From assembly GCA_037043015.1 (NCBI GenBank), contig CM073321.1:31226101-31290100 (forward strand): a stretch of 64,000 nucleotides of DNA, read 5' to 3'. Origin of the DNA: Bryum argenteum. Taxonomy: Eukaryota > Streptophyta > Bryopsida > Bryales > Bryaceae. Made by a program: the position numbers and the translations under genes. Below the pieces are notes generated by a model. That model saw nothing but the letters and a program-made list of their open reading frames with translations. It was not told the origin of the DNA and searched no databases. Shown piece after piece: positions 30,111-42,269 of this stretch (its first letter is position 1; every line of letters starts with the position of its first letter).

Positions 30111-32265
30111 TGTGAGTCTAAATTCCGGTTGCCTGGTTTTAAGCGACAAGTTGACCGTGGGGATGAAGTACAATCAATATAGCCTCTCAAGCAACGGACA
30201 CCCTAGCAAACACTCTAGCCAAGCATTCCAATCATTCCAACATGAACACGGAAGTTCTAGAGTGAATTGGGCAGCGCTTCCGCGCTTGATCCCAATTTCC
30301 CAATTTTTTAACCTAAATTAATAAATTTCATCCCTAAAATGGGCAGCGCTTCCACACGACCCTTATACACGGTGCACACTAACATCCAATCATTCAGCAA
30401 TGCAACAAGAGCACAACCTTCCCAACAAAACAAACATCAATACAAGTATAAAGCAACACACATTAAATCAAAAAAATCAATTTTTAGGCAATGAATTTGC
30501 CATTTTGTAAGATAAAGTTTCTAAACATCTACCATGTTCAATCCACACAACTTAGCAAAAAGAACAATGAAAAATAGAGCAAAAAGGAAGAAGAGGGGGC
30601 TGTAATATCACACTGTCCACCCTCCGTATTATCACGGACTGGTGACAGGGCTTCGATGTCGCCCTCGTGCTGGTTCGCTGAATGCCGGCTGCGATTTGTC
30701 GGTGTCGTCCTAATGCTGCTCGGTGGCAAGTCCTACAAACTTGATCGCCGTCGGAGGTGCTGGGTTGAGGTGCCTCGGTGCCGTGAACTGCTGCTGCCGG
30801 TGCCGGATCAGCCTCGTCGAAGCCGCATGAACTTCCGCCATTCTTTCGGCTGTCCCTTCCAGCTCGTTGATCTCCTGCGCTGACCGTGCTGCTCATGTCG
30901 TCACGCGATGGTTGTCGCCCCTGCACGTGCTGTCGATAAGCTGCGGTTGCTTCGACTCAGACTGCCTGCTGTCGCTGCCGGATCTCTGCCGGTGTTGACC
31001 TCCGATCCCTCACTCCAAACTGATCCTCAATCACGTGCTTATGGTCACTGTCGGTGCCGGATCAGCCGGCCGTCGAGCTTCCAGGTTTACCGATCCGCCG
31101 TCGCTGGTTGTTCCACCGCAATCGCCTCGCCGTTGCCGATGCTGCTCGTCGTCCTTCGCTGGTCCTCGTGAACTGGATTGTCGTTGTTGGTGATGATCTG
31201 GCTCGGTGGTTGCCGCTCCGTCCAAGCCGTGATCGCCTCGCGAACTGGATTGCCGTCGGAACTGCTGGGTCGAGGTGTCTTGGCGTTGTGATGCCGACGT
31301 CCTGCTTTGGCGCTCTTTGTGCCGGTCCTGGTCAGTCGATCCGTTGATCCGCCTTACAGCTCGTTCTGGCTATTGCCGGATTGGTTGCCGGCCGATCCCT
31401 GGCCCAATCAGCTTCCTTCGCCGACTCTCCGACTTCGCACTCCTGCTAACTTTTGCTCGCCGTCGGGCTGATCCTCCTACGAGCTGCTCGGTTGGCGTGT
31501 GAGCTTCGTCGACGGCAAAGTTGCTGATCCTCCTTGTCGATGCGGGGTTGCTGATCCTCCAACCTAGAGTGCAGTCGTCACCGTCTTCCTGCTCGCCGTT
31601 GCTGTTTAGATGGCAATCCGGCTTCCTTCCACCTGTCGCTGCTCGAAGCCTGAGCCGAAGCCTCTGCGGGTGTCGGCGTCACCGCCGCTCCTGCTACAAT
31701 CGTCATCCTGTCGAGTTCGACATCCTCCCTGCAAAACTCTCACACATGCACACTTTTACAAAACACAGAGATGAACGTGACCAAAACCAATTCTCCATCT
31801 CAACGCTGCACATACTCCCCAAAAAACATACAACCCTAACTCTCTTTAACTCCTTCTTAACCCATTCAACTTAGTTGGATGAAGAACAAGTTTCATCCGC
31901 TTCACCGTATGAATCTTTGCTCATCCAACAATTTGATCCGCAGAATTTAACTAAGTTCTTTGATTATTAAATAGGAGGTATTTTAGCAATTACATGTACG
32001 TGCGCTACATTATGAATATTAATGGAGGCATAAAAAATACCCAAAAACATACCGTAATACATTAACACCAATCAATCTTACAAATTTAGAATAAAGTAAC
32101 TAAACGTTGAGGAATTTAGAGAAAACTCCACCCGAGAACATACATTTCCCGGGAACCAAAAGAATTGGCCTAATTGTCCGAATTAGGGAATTTGAATATG
32201 AATAAATTAGACTAAAGCTTGTAGAAAGCAATTCGCACAAGCGTGAACCGGTTTGGGGGTTCACA
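30111..32265 (-). repeat. Solo LTR (family S), second copy
   Basis: The minus-strand unit starts TGTGAACCCCCAAACCGGTT at 32265 and ends GACTCACA at 30111, matching the termini and several internal blocks of the copy at 9040-10781. Flanks are TAGGA (30106-30110) and CAGGA (32266-32270), a 4-of-5 match compatible with a decayed 5-bp target duplication. It is about 400 bp longer, mainly through a GC-rich centre (30600-31720) of CTGCCGGTGCCGGATCAGCC-like pieces. No coding sequence is supported; ORFs in the GC-rich part are low-complexity. Confidence 0.7.
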
Positions 32266-33323
32266 CAGGACAAACTCGTTCCACGAAAACCGTGTGAAGT
32301 ACAAGGGCAGCAATACCCACCAGTTAGTTAACTCGGACTTACCCTATCTTGGTATACCCGGTCCTATTATATACTCCAACTCTTTTCCAAGTATTGATAC
32401 TCGGATAGCAAATAGGTTTGGTTTGGTTTAACCTCTGTATACACCTCAGAGGGGTTTTCCTGGACTTCATAAGGTGGGAGATTAGACCACCCCTTCCCGT
32501 TGATTATCGTGATCGGAAATGTCACCCGATCCTTAATCTCTCTCTTCTCTCCTGTCTAGATACTTTCCTTACACTACCCTTTACGCCCAGGCCGTCAGGT
32601 CCGTGCACATGTCACTAAGGGGTGTCTGGTTCTCCTATTACCCGACTTACAACGACTCAGTGCCCAGGACAGCAGGTATTGGGCTACTTGACGTGGAGGT
32701 GGTGCAACTAGTCCAGGGTTCACCCCTAGCGTCTACAAAGCGGGCCCCCCTATCCGGAGTGTCAACAGTCCCGGGGAACTCAACCGAGCTGGTCCCGGGA
32801 GTTGCTTAAGAGACGGTAATCCCTTTCTGGTCGCTGTTATCGTAGAAAGCTACTGGGGCGGACAGAACTCCCTCTCCTGTGCAAGGTGCTGCTCACCGGC
32901 CACACTCCTCTCACTTCGCCTCTCTTCTTCTCCTCTCTCCTCTCTGTTTGACCACGGAACCAATACCACTCTTGCCCGGACAGCAAGGAACTTCTGCACT
33001 ATCCACCCTACCCTGACCCAGCATGCAAAATAAGAAACAAGGAGACGAGTACACAAAGGGAATGGGGGAGAAACGTACTTGCAAACTGAATTAGTGAAGA
33101 TGAAAGCAGAAAAAGAACCCAAGGGAGTCAAACTCCCTTAGCTAAGTAGCAGATCCTCTATGGGCATACCCCAAAGAGGACAGACGCTGCAAATTTTGGA
33201 TTGCCCAAAGATCTACCCCTGTCACTAGTGCGCCAATATTCTCCTATCCGCATTAAAGTCTATCTACCCTATCAAGATTCTTACTATGCCCGACCACAAT
33301 TACCTACTTGAAGTTATCCAGGT
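32266..33323 (-). other. Non-coding sequence downstream of the interrupted ORF, possibly LTR/UTR of an older element
   Basis: After the KRKRDD-stop of the minus-strand ORF come about 1 kb without a domain. On the minus strand a TTGGCGCACTAGTGACAGG near 33238-33220 resembles the TGGCGC start of some plant retrotransposon primer sites, and a CT/GA-rich tract lies at 32880-32960. I cannot define LTR borders. Confidence 0.3.
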
Positions 33324-33706
33324 CTAGTCATCTCTCTTCCTCTTCAAAGACCTCGCAACGTCGGGAGCTTCTTGGACGCTAACATCCTCCTTTTTCGATC
33401 CAGAACACAAAGTGACCTCCTCGTTGCTCTCGGGCCCTCCGATCACAGGTGAGGGTGTTCCTTCCTCAAGGATTTCAGTAACCCCGGAGAGTACTAGAGC
33501 TAGGGTGTCCGGCTGCGCTTCTCTGGTCTTTGGAATATCCACCATTCCCCCACAGATGACGATGGAAATTCCGCAATGTCGGGATATCACCGTGAATGCC
33601 TTCGTGTCAGGAGAGTCTGACAGCATAATCACATGCCGACCTTGCTGGTGCTCGGGCACCACCTGCTCTTGTCCAGGATTTTGGACTTTGAGTACCATGC
33701 CGCCTT
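33324..33706 (-). pseudogene. C-terminal part of an ORF interrupted by element D
   Basis: The minus-strand frame runs from the target-site duplication at 33706 to a stop at 33324 and ends in the basic SLKRKRDD. It reads GMVLKVQNPGQEQVVPEHQQ, then VIMLSDSPDTKAFTVISRHC. When element D and one GCCTT are removed, this frame joins without a shift to an open minus-strand frame ending at 47886, so they were one ORF. It may belong to an older retroelement or a host gene; no domain was recognised. Confidence 0.6.
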
Positions 33707-34323
33707 TGTTAACTGGGGATTTACCTAGCCGGTACAAGAGTAAATCTGCTAGTAGCCAATTAAGACCACTAGACTTTAGAGTCCTGGGATGAAATCCTGT
33801 TCTCGGATGGAATCTTGTCCTGGGATGAAATCCTGTGGATGGATGAAGGCGGCTAGGGTTGGAGATTAGGGTTTGGCGGCCAAGGTTTGGAGGGGGTTTG
33901 GGAGCTCTCTCTCCCTCTCTCTCGATTGTTGGAGCTAGGAGCGTGTGTGTGATGTGTGTGTGGAGTGTTGGATAGTAGCAGGAACTACTGCTTAGGTCAG
34001 TTCATGGTACCTGGAAGGGCCAGGTAGCACTGCCAAGGCAGGAAATGTCTATACCACCATCATTTTTTTCAATGACATTATGAATGGATTTGTGTATAAA
34101 TGTGTTAAACTTAAGTGTGGAGATTTCCGTGTTAGTGTTAGTGTTGGGGACAGTGTTAGGAGCAGTATTATAAAGCAGTGTTAAGAGCAGTATTAGGAGC
34201 AGTATTGGGAAGCAGTATTGGGGAGCAGTAAGGTATGACAGTATATAGAATTTTTAGAGTTTTAGAGAGTTACAACATCATAGGTAAGGTATTTGGAGGG
34301 GTAAGAAGAATACCACTTTCACA
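33707..34323 (+). repeat. 5' LTR of element D
   Basis: 617 bp, TGTTAAC...TTTCACA. It contains GGATGAAATCCTGT repeats (fewer units than the 3' copy), a CT/GT-rich microsatellite near 33905-33960, TATAAA at 34095-34100 and a run of GGAGCAGTATT repeats near 34155-34235. Confidence 0.95.
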
Positions 34324-34324
34324 T

Positions 34325-34345
34325 TGGCGACCATGCATAAGTTCG
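34325..34345 (+). other. Primer binding site of element D
   Basis: TGGCGACCATGCATAAG follows the LTR after one base. The TGG start shows the expected pairing with a tRNA CCA end; I could not name the tRNA. Confidence 0.55.
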
Positions 34346-35211
34346 AACCATGTGGCTCTTGCTCCACACGTTAAGGCAGTACCAAGGTGGTAGTGTTGGG
34401 GCGGTGATAGGCACAGTGACCATCTAGGGAGGGGCGCAGACAATTGTTCAACCTAGAGATTACTCAGCAAATACTCGACAGTCAGGGACAAAGGAACCGT
34501 CACGAGGAGTTGAAGTACTATCCCAGGAGCTGAGGGCAGCTCTACACTACAAAGGGGAATGGTTGCCCATATTCAAGTAAGCTCTCACTCACCACTGTTC
34601 TGATTTAAGTTGTTGGACAACAGTAGAAAATATTAGAAGCAATACTAGAACAAAGGAGGAACATCAGAGTTGGAATGAGCAGGGTTGGGATCACCATAAC
34701 CGTATCAACCAGAACTGATAATATAAAAACTAGAGAAGCATAGGAAATGCACCTAGGAATAGACTTGTAGGACTGTATTGCACCCTTATCTGGTAAAAAT
34801 CCTAGACTAAGAAATACCTTGAAAACCTATAGGATAGAGGAAATCTAAGTGGGAGCAGTAACTACTGACGGATCCAATTAAGGACCAAACTGGGGTGGCA
34901 GAGGGATGTACTGGCCAGGAACCAGGAGTACGAAGGACTAGCACGCAGGAAACCAGAGGAAGGCTGAGACAGAGATCCTCAACACCTACCTAAGAAATCA
35001 CCTCGAGGAGCAGACTTGACTTACTGGAGAAGCAAGGCAGACCGGAGAACATCGCCAGATAGTACCAGGAGGGACAAGCAGCAGCTGCACTATAATGGAT
35101 TGAGACTACAAAGAAGGCATCAAGGAAGACATAGCCAGGAGACAACCAGAAGAAAGGCTGGCCAGATTCGAGCTCAGGGAGCAGAGGGCAGCAGTCAATA
35201 CAAGGAAGAAC
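34346..35211 (+). other. Untranslated leader of element D
   Basis: About 870 bp between primer site and the first long gag frame. It has no ORF of note, is purine-rich, and presumably carries packaging signals. A long leader is common in large Tat elements. Confidence 0.5.
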
Positions 35212-37752
35212 ATGGGAGGGCAGATCAGCTTAGATGAGAGCGTTGCCAAAGGCAGCAACAGGGACTTAATCGATATGGATGTGGTGGGAGAGAACTCCAG
35301 CCAGGAGACAGTAATGGGAGTAAGCACAAAGACAAGAGGTGCAAGAGCAGAACCTGGACCCAGTTTCAAGGACTGGCATGAGGAGCAGGAAATTAAGAAG
35401 TATGAAGGCCGGGTACCATCACCAAGGACCAGCAGAAGAGAATTTTCCGGACCAGGAGATAGAGATGCACAATAATACTGGCATCCTATATTAGAACGGG
35501 TCAATTCTTTTGACCAACACCAAGAGGAGGACAGGAGAGGTGGTAGCAGACCAAACACACCAAGACCAGGAGGTCAGAATCCTGGTGAATTGGTGGAGAT
35601 GATCGAAACTCTGAAGAAGAAGTTGGACGAGGTCAGGGCTGAGGAGAGGGCAACAAGAGCAGCATCCTTACCTCCAGAAATGCCCAAGACCAGTAGGAAC
35701 GAGCAACCAACTCCACGGAAGCAGACAGTATACTTTTTACAAGACAAACTACAAGAAGTAGTATACGATGAAGAGGAGGAAGACAGATGGCGTTTTGAAG
35801 AATTCAAGGCAAGACAGCACGACGTAAGAGAAAAGAAAAACCAGCAAGCCAGAAAGGACCAGTATACCCGACAAATGGAGGAGTTGGAGCAAGCAACTCA
35901 ATTCAAGTACTGGCATGAGGCTCAACGAAGAGAAGAACAGAAGAAGGAAGCAGAAAGAGCCGAAGCCCTACAGCAGGAGATTCTACGCCAGGAAGCCCTG
36001 CGGTTGTGGCAGGAGGCCCAAAGACTAGAAGAGCAGAAGAAGGAGGCTCAAAGGCAGGAAGAGCAACGTGAAGCTGCCATACTCCAGTGGCAGGAAGTGT
36101 TGAGAAAAGAAGAACAACCACGGGAGGTTCAGCATAAGGCTAGCCAATGGTTATGGCCAGGACCACCTGAGATGCAGGAGGGGCGAATTATCCAAGGGGG
36201 TGGACGAGAAGTATTGGGGATTCCGATTCCTCCAGCAGCTGCCGCAAGCGGACCAGAGGGAACAAATACTGGCCCCTTGAGAGGAGGCGCAATCCCACCG
36301 ACCTATGTAGATCACCTAACTGGTGATGAATATCTACCAGAGGCACCCAAGCCAGCATACTGGCCAGGTGGAGGAGTTAGAGCTGAGATTGGAGCGTCAT
36401 CAGCAAGCACTGGATTTCGTGGGTCGGGAGGGCCACCAGTAACCAGTAGGGCGCCCGAAGTACGCCCTATGCCAACACTAGAGAAGGGAATACCCCCCAT
36501 ACCAAGAGGAAGCAGTTATCCTATAGAGGGCATGCCTTTGACTGACAGGGTCCCACCAGCATTTGGACCAGGAGTACCACCAGTACACGGACCAGGAGTA
36601 CCACCCGTATACGGACTAGGGGTACCACCAGTACTTGGATCGGGTGTACCACCAGTATCGAGACTAGACGTACCACCAGTATCCGGACCAATCAGCGTGG
36701 CACAGAGGAAGTCGTTGCCGTACACAAAGTACAAGGAGGGAACTAATCCAGATGCTCATATACGACAGTTTGAACAAACGTTGTGGCACAACGGAGAGGG
36801 AGAAGAACAAGTGATTATCAACCTATTGAGTACCACCCTGTTGGATAAAATAGGTGCCTGGTATGAGAATTTCTTGGAGAGTCATTCCTACTGCTCTTGG
36901 GAGGAAGTGAAGGCTGCTTTTCGGAGACGATACCGGGACCAGACCACAGATGAGGCTGTGTACCGGGAGCTGAAGTCATTCAAGCAAGGAGACAAGGAGA
37001 AGGTGCATGATTATTATGATCGCTTTATGACATTGATCAAGTGTCTCCAGTCCGACCCTGGAGAGGGATTCCGGATCACTAACTTTCCAGCTGGTTTACT
37101 GGAGTACATCAAGATTATGACCAGTGTTGCTCCGGTACGCAGTCTGACGGAATCGGTTGATGCTGCTCTGAGGTGTGAAGAGAACTGCACTGATTCCAGT
37201 GGCAAGCCGACCAAGTTTGAGGTCACGAAGGTGGAGACCCCCAGTAAAACAACGAACGTGGCCAAGAAGAAGCCTGAACCAGAAGCAGCCAGAGTACAAT
37301 GTGGACTATGTAAGAAGTTTGGTCATATTGACAAAAACTGCTGGTTCAACCCGGCAAACCAAAAGGGACCGGACGTTACGAAGGATGATGGGGGACCAGT
37401 AGGAGTGAATGAAGTCTCCGTGCAGAAGTCATCAACGACTTACCAGAGGCCAGCCACTCCAGAAGCAGGTACCAGTCAACAAGGAGGTTTTCATGATCGA
37501 CCCGATATGTGCTACTTGTGTGGTCAACCAGGACACAGGAGTTGGAACTGCTCTCTAAAGGCCCAATGGGACCAGTTTTTAGCGGACAAGGATCAGAAAG
37601 CTAAACAACCGGCCCACCATGTAAGTAACGTGGAGATTGAGTTACTGGAAGAGGAGAAGGATCCGGTCGACGTGACCAGTATGACCCGGGCCCAACGCCA
37701 AAAGGCTGGATTACCTCCAATCCAAGAGGAACCAGAGGCACCAGAACCCTAG
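35212..37752 (+). CDS. Gag of element D
   Basis: The main ORF, 35590-37752 (720 residues), has a Glu/Gln/Arg-rich coiled coil (about residues 40-200), a Pro-rich region with five octapeptide repeats GVPPV-x-G-x (about 322-362), the Gag capsid core (about 375-530: AHIRQFEQTLWHNGEGEEQ, YCSWEEVKAAFRRRY, DYYDRFMTLI) and two canonical knuckles, CGLCKKFGHIDKNC at about 571 and CYLCGQPGHRSWNC at about 641. The same frame is open upstream from 35212 except for one TAA at 35473-35475, so the ancestral Gag was probably longer by about 126 residues. It would build the particle and bind RNA. The protease lies in a separate ORF. Confidence 0.9.
36550..36690 (+). repeat. 24-bp tandem repeat encoding GVPPV octapeptides
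   Basis: Five in-frame 24-bp units around GGAGTACCACCAGTA encode GPGVPPVH-like octapeptides inside Gag. Confidence 0.85.
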
Positions 37753-37967
37753 AAGGCTAGAACCAAGGAAGATTGGAAGGAGGAGGAGCGGATCAGAAAC
37801 CTCATGTTTGACACCTTGAAGGAAATCGAGCTTAAGGAGGAGGAGGAGAGAAGAGTAGCAGATAAGGCTCGAGATGCTATTCTGTCTGAGAATACAAACG
37901 CGTGTCCAAGAGAGTTGCTGAACAATGAGTGGGCAGGATTTCCAGACTCTGACACTCTACAATAACA

Positions 37968-39596
37968 ATGAAGTTTGCTGAACCGGTTCCAAGAACACCC
38001 CAGGACACCAGTACCAAACAAGACCAGGAGGAGAATTTTGCAATAGAGGTGGGTAGGCAAATCCTAGCCAGCCCAATAACATTAACGTTGGGCCAATTGT
38101 TGCAGATGGCCCCAAATATAACTGAGTTTGTCAAGGCCCATGTATTTACTGAGTTGGGACATCACCGGGTTTCTGGTATAGCCCAAACTCCAGTAGCAAA
38201 GCCGATGACCGGACAAAGAGGTAAGAAAGATGTGATAGCTAGTTTGGCTATAGATGTGGACAGAGAATTACCGGTGTTAGCCGTGCGGATTGGCAACGGG
38301 GTTCTCGAAAATGTACTGTTGGACGGAGGATCCAGTGTCAATCTAATCACTAATGAAGAGCGGAAGCGCCTAGGATTGAAGGACCCACAACCAGCCCCAT
38401 TCAGACTGAGAATGGCGGACCAGACAGTCGTAGACCCGGTGGGATTGATACGCAACGTCAGGATTCACATTCATGGTATCCCTTACCTTATAACTCTAAC
38501 AGTAATTAAAAATAATGAAGTTAATGAAGCATATAGCATGTTGTTAGGACGTCCTTGGTTAATTGATGCTAAGGTTAATCATGACTGGGGTAATAATACA
38601 GTCACAATTCGAGGCAACGGAACAGTCAGGACAATATCGGTAAGTCAAAGGAAGGGAACCATACCTAAATTACCAGAGGTCCTGGTCTGCTATAATTTTG
38701 CTGAGGGACTAACGGATGAGGAAGAGGCACGTTGGCTGGCTATCGAGCAGGACGTACTGGTCGTTGGAACGATCACACTACCTCAAATGGACCATGACCA
38801 AGAACAGGCCAAGGACCATGACCAGTTGGGAGGACCAGAACGAGTGTACCCTGAACATTTCTACACTTTCGAAGAAGGAGATATTGAGGTGGATGAAACT
38901 CCAGCCAGAGAGAAGGTGAAGAATTTGAAGATTGCTGCTTGGAATCTACCGGAATCAAAGCAGTTACGGAACGTAAACCTGGGTACAGAAGACGAACCTC
39001 AGTTGCTCCGGATAAATGCCGACATCAGTCCGGAGCAGGCTAATGAGGCAGATATACTCTTCCGGGAGTACAAGGACGTGTTCGCCTGGACATACAAGGA
39101 CTTGAAGGGTATTCCCCCTTCAATTGCGCAACATTGCATCGAGCTAGAGAAAGATATACCACCATCACACCAGGCCAGATACCAAATGAATCCGAACTAC
39201 GCCAGCATCGTAAAGCAGGACTTGGACAAGCTGCTCCAAGCAGGATTTATTGCACCAGTAGAGGATGCCACATGGCTGTCACCCATTGTCATTCTGCCAA
39301 AGAAAAACGGCAAATTGAGGATTTGTATTGATTTTAGGAAGTTGAACGCTGCTACTAAAAAGGATCCTTACACCTTACCATTTACTGAGGAGGTGTTAGA
39401 TTTTGTGGCAGAACATGAAATGTATTCATTTCTCGACGGGTACTCATGGGAACCATCAAATCCAGATTGCACCAGAAGACCGGTTCAAGACTGCTTTTGT
39501 AACGGACTGGGGAGCCTTCGTTTGGGTGGTCATGCCATTCGGCTTGAAGAATGCACCACCAACTTACCAAAGGGCAGTAAACCGTGCCTTTCGTGA
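37968..39596 (+). CDS. Protease and N-terminal RT of element D
   Basis: This 542-residue ORF has the protease motif VLLDGGSSVNLITNEE (Asp at about residue 119) and LLGRPWLIDAKVNHDWG, then the RT entrance (VFAWTYKDLKGIPPS, SPIVILPKKNGKLRICIDF, MYSFLDG with the first catalytic Asp). Just after SFLDGYS, near 39447, the frame is lost and RT continues in the overlapping ORF from 39403, so a one-step frameshift splits it. A 215-bp spacer separates it from the Gag stop. Whether that gap reflects a normal recoding/reinitiation strategy or decay is unclear. Confidence 0.9.
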   Translation: MKFAEPVPRTPQDTSTKQDQEENFAIEVGRQILASPITLTLGQLLQMAPNITEFVKAHVFTELGHHRVSGIAQTPVAKPMTGQRGKKDVIASLAIDVDRELPVLAVRIGNGVLENVLLDGGSSVNLITNEERKRLGLKDPQPAPFRLRMADQTVVDPVGLIRNVRIHIHGIPYLITLTVIKNNEVNEAYSMLLGRPWLIDAKVNHDWGNNTVTIRGNGTVRTISVSQRKGTIPKLPEVLVCYNFAEGLTDEEEARWLAIEQDVLVVGTITLPQMDHDQEQAKDHDQLGGPERVYPEHFYTFEEGDIEVDETPAREKVKNLKIAAWNLPESKQLRNVNLGTEDEPQLLRINADISPEQANEADILFREYKDVFAWTYKDLKGIPPSIAQHCIELEKDIPPSHQARYQMNPNYASIVKQDLDKLLQAGFIAPVEDATWLSPIVILPKKNGKLRICIDFRKLNAATKKDPYTLPFTEEVLDFVAEHEMYSFLDGYSWEPSNPDCTRRPVQDCFCNGLGSLRLGGHAIRLEECTTNLPKGSKPCLS

Positions 39597-41880
39597 TTAT
39601 ATTGGAGATTTTATGAAATTGTTCTCAGATGATTTTAGTGTCTACAGTGACATCACTAGTCATCTAGCCAAGTTGAGACTATGTTTTGAGAAATGTCGGG
39701 AATATGGCATAAGCTTGAACCCAGAAAAATGTTTCTTACTGGTGTATTCACGAATCATCCTAGGACATGTGGTGTCAAAGGAAGGTAAATTCCCAGACCC
39801 AAAGAAGCTTGAGGTGATAGCCAACATGCCAAGGCCAAAGAAACCAGTTGATGTGCAGGTTTTTAACGGTTTTGCCCAGTTTAATAGATGCTACATCAAG
39901 ACGTATGCACACATCATGGAACCCATCACAAAACTGATGCGGAAATCTGAGGAGTTTACCTGGTCAAACGAGTGTGAGGAGGCGTGGAAGCTGATCAAGG
40001 ACAAGTACCAGAATGCGCCTATTCTGATTGCGCCAAGATGGGACCTGGAGTTTCATGTACATACTGATGCGTCAGCCATAGCAGTTGGGGTAATGCTGGC
40101 CTAGAACCCATCAGGGAAGTGTGACCAACCAATTTCTTACGCATCCAGACTTTTGAATTCTACTGAAAAGAACTATAGTACCACTGAAAGAGAAGCTCTT
40201 GCAATGGTTTATGCGTTGAACAAGTATTGGCATTATTTGTTAGGCAACAAGTTTGTATTTTTCGTTGATCACATGGCCCTAGTGTACCTGGTGAACAAGC
40301 CACAGGTATCCGGCAGGATTGCCCGATGGTTGCTGCTGTTCCAGGAGTATGACTTCACGGTGGTCTACAAACCAAAAACTCATGGCGTAGCAGATGCGCT
40401 GTCAAGACTACCAAATGGAGAACCAGCTACTGGTGTGGCAGACCAGACGAAGGATGCAAGTTTGTTCTATGTCAAGTTAGAATGGTTGGAGGATGTCAGT
40501 GCTTATCTACAGATAGGAGTTGTTCGACAAACACTAACTAAGGAAGAGCAAAGGAGGTTGATCTTGAAATCGTTACCGTATACATTCAACAAGGGCGTGA
40601 TGTACAAGAAGGGCCAGGATCTGGTGCTACGAAGAGTACTGGACCCAACTCAAGCGGAGACAGTAATGAAGGAGATGCACTACGGCTTGGGGGGTGGTCA
40701 CTTTTCACAAGAAATCACCACAAGGAAGATTTTGGATGCCGGATACTGGTGGCCAGCCATTCACAAAAATGTGGCAGAATACTGCAAGGCCTGTGATAGG
40801 TGTCAAAGGGTGGGCAGTATGGCAAATACTGGCCTGACCCAGCTGGTGACCAGTATGCCAGCCGTACCATTCATGAAATGGGGGTTGGATTACATCGGTC
40901 CAATCAAGCCAATGGCAGCAAAGACCGGTAACCGGTATATACTGCTGGCTACGGACTATGCCACTAAGTGGGTGGAGGCCAAGGCTTTGAGGACCAATAC
41001 AGCAACTGTGACAGCTAAGTTTTTGTATGAGCAGGTGCTCACACGGTACGGGTGTTCATTGACACTGGTTAGTGACCAGGGCTCTCATTTCATAAATGAG
41101 GCCATTGAGCACCTGGTGGAACATTTCCTGCTCCAACATCGCACTTCTACGACATATTACCCCCAAGGTAATGGCCAGGCGGAATCAACAAACAAGGTGA
41201 TAGGCCAGATGCTGACCAAGCTTGTTAATGATAAGCGAACCGACTGGAATCAACACTTGCCTACGGTGTTATTCTCATATAGGACTGCTTACAAAGTGAT
41301 GACAGGATATACCTCGTTTCAGCTGATATATGGGCTACATCCATTGATGCCTACGGAATTCTTAGTTCCGACCAAACGAACTCATTTGGACATAGAGTAT
41401 ACACCGACCCGGGTGCTAGCAGCCAGGATTGCTGACTTGGAGCAGCTGGATACTAAACGGCAGGATGCACAGGCAGTAGCTGGGACCAGACAGTGGAACC
41501 GGTCATTATGGAGCCAACAGCACTACCGGCAAAAGGATTTCTAACTTGGCGACTATATACTGTGGTATCCAAAAGGGCACAAGGAGCATGTTGGCAAATT
41601 CAAGAGCAGGTGGTTTGGGCCTTATAGGATCTAGTACCGGCTACCTAATAATACTGCCTTATTGGTCACAGTGGAACACTTTGACCCCAATCCGGTAATT
41701 GTCAACATCAACAAATTGAAACCATACCTTTTTTATGACAAGACCCAACTTGTGACAATGACTCCCACAATTCCGCCCAAGGGACTGGTCGACCAGCAAA
41801 AGGGGGATAGTAGTTGCGAAGGCCAGAAAAACGCCACTGAAGACCAGAAAGAAGGACCAGAATATCAGAAAAATAACCAT
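39447..41880 (+). pseudogene. RT palm, RNase H and integrase of element D with three nonsense codons
   Basis: One frame runs from the RT palm (TDWGAFVWVVMPFGLKNAPP; catalytic box FSDD at 39622-39633 in place of the usual F/Y-x-DD) through RNase H ([35 protein letters not shown]) to integrase ([46 protein letters not shown]) and the C-terminal barrel (LGDYILWYPKG, RWFGPYRI). TAG at 40102, TAA at 41542 and TAG at 41632 interrupt an otherwise continuous frame; each lies where element A has Gln. All catalytic residues of RT, RNase H and integrase are visible. No chromodomain follows. Confidence 0.9.
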
Positions 41881-41899
41881 GGAGTTGGAGTGAGGGACT

Positions 41900-42250
41900 T
41901 ACAAGGCCAGGACAAGTAGACGGAAGGTCAGGACATGCAGTCAAGAGCCCAAAGAATACAGCCAAGAGGCCAGGAAATGCAGCCAAGAGCCCAGGAGATG
42001 CAGCCAAGAGACCTGAACAGGCAGCCAACATGCCAGGATAGTCAGCCTGGAGACCAAGGCCGTCAATCGGGAGGCCAGGACAATCAGCCGGGAGGTCAGG
42101 AGCTGCAATCAAAAGGCCCGGAGAAGCAGTCGAGATGCCAGGACAAGTACCTGGGAGGCCTGAAGACATACCCGGGAGGCCAAGACAAACACACAGGAGG
42201 CAAGGAAGAACATTTGGGAAGCCAAGAAACCCACAAGGCCATTAGATAAA
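41900..42250 (+). repeat. Gln/Gly/Arg-rich degenerate repeat after integrase
   Basis: Degenerate units of about 30 bp (GCCAGGA-AATGCAGCCAAGAG type) encode QPRGQEM/QPGGQD-like peptides in the ORF 41935-42249. They follow directly on the tail of integrase. It is probably a low-complexity extension rather than a domain. Confidence 0.6.
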
Positions 42251-42269
42251 GTTTTAGTGAGACAGATAG

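Noticed and set aside
30552..31502. Several overlapping ORFs in GC-rich sequence (both strands)
   Set aside because: They coincide with the repetitive GC-rich core of a solo LTR; composition explains the open frames.
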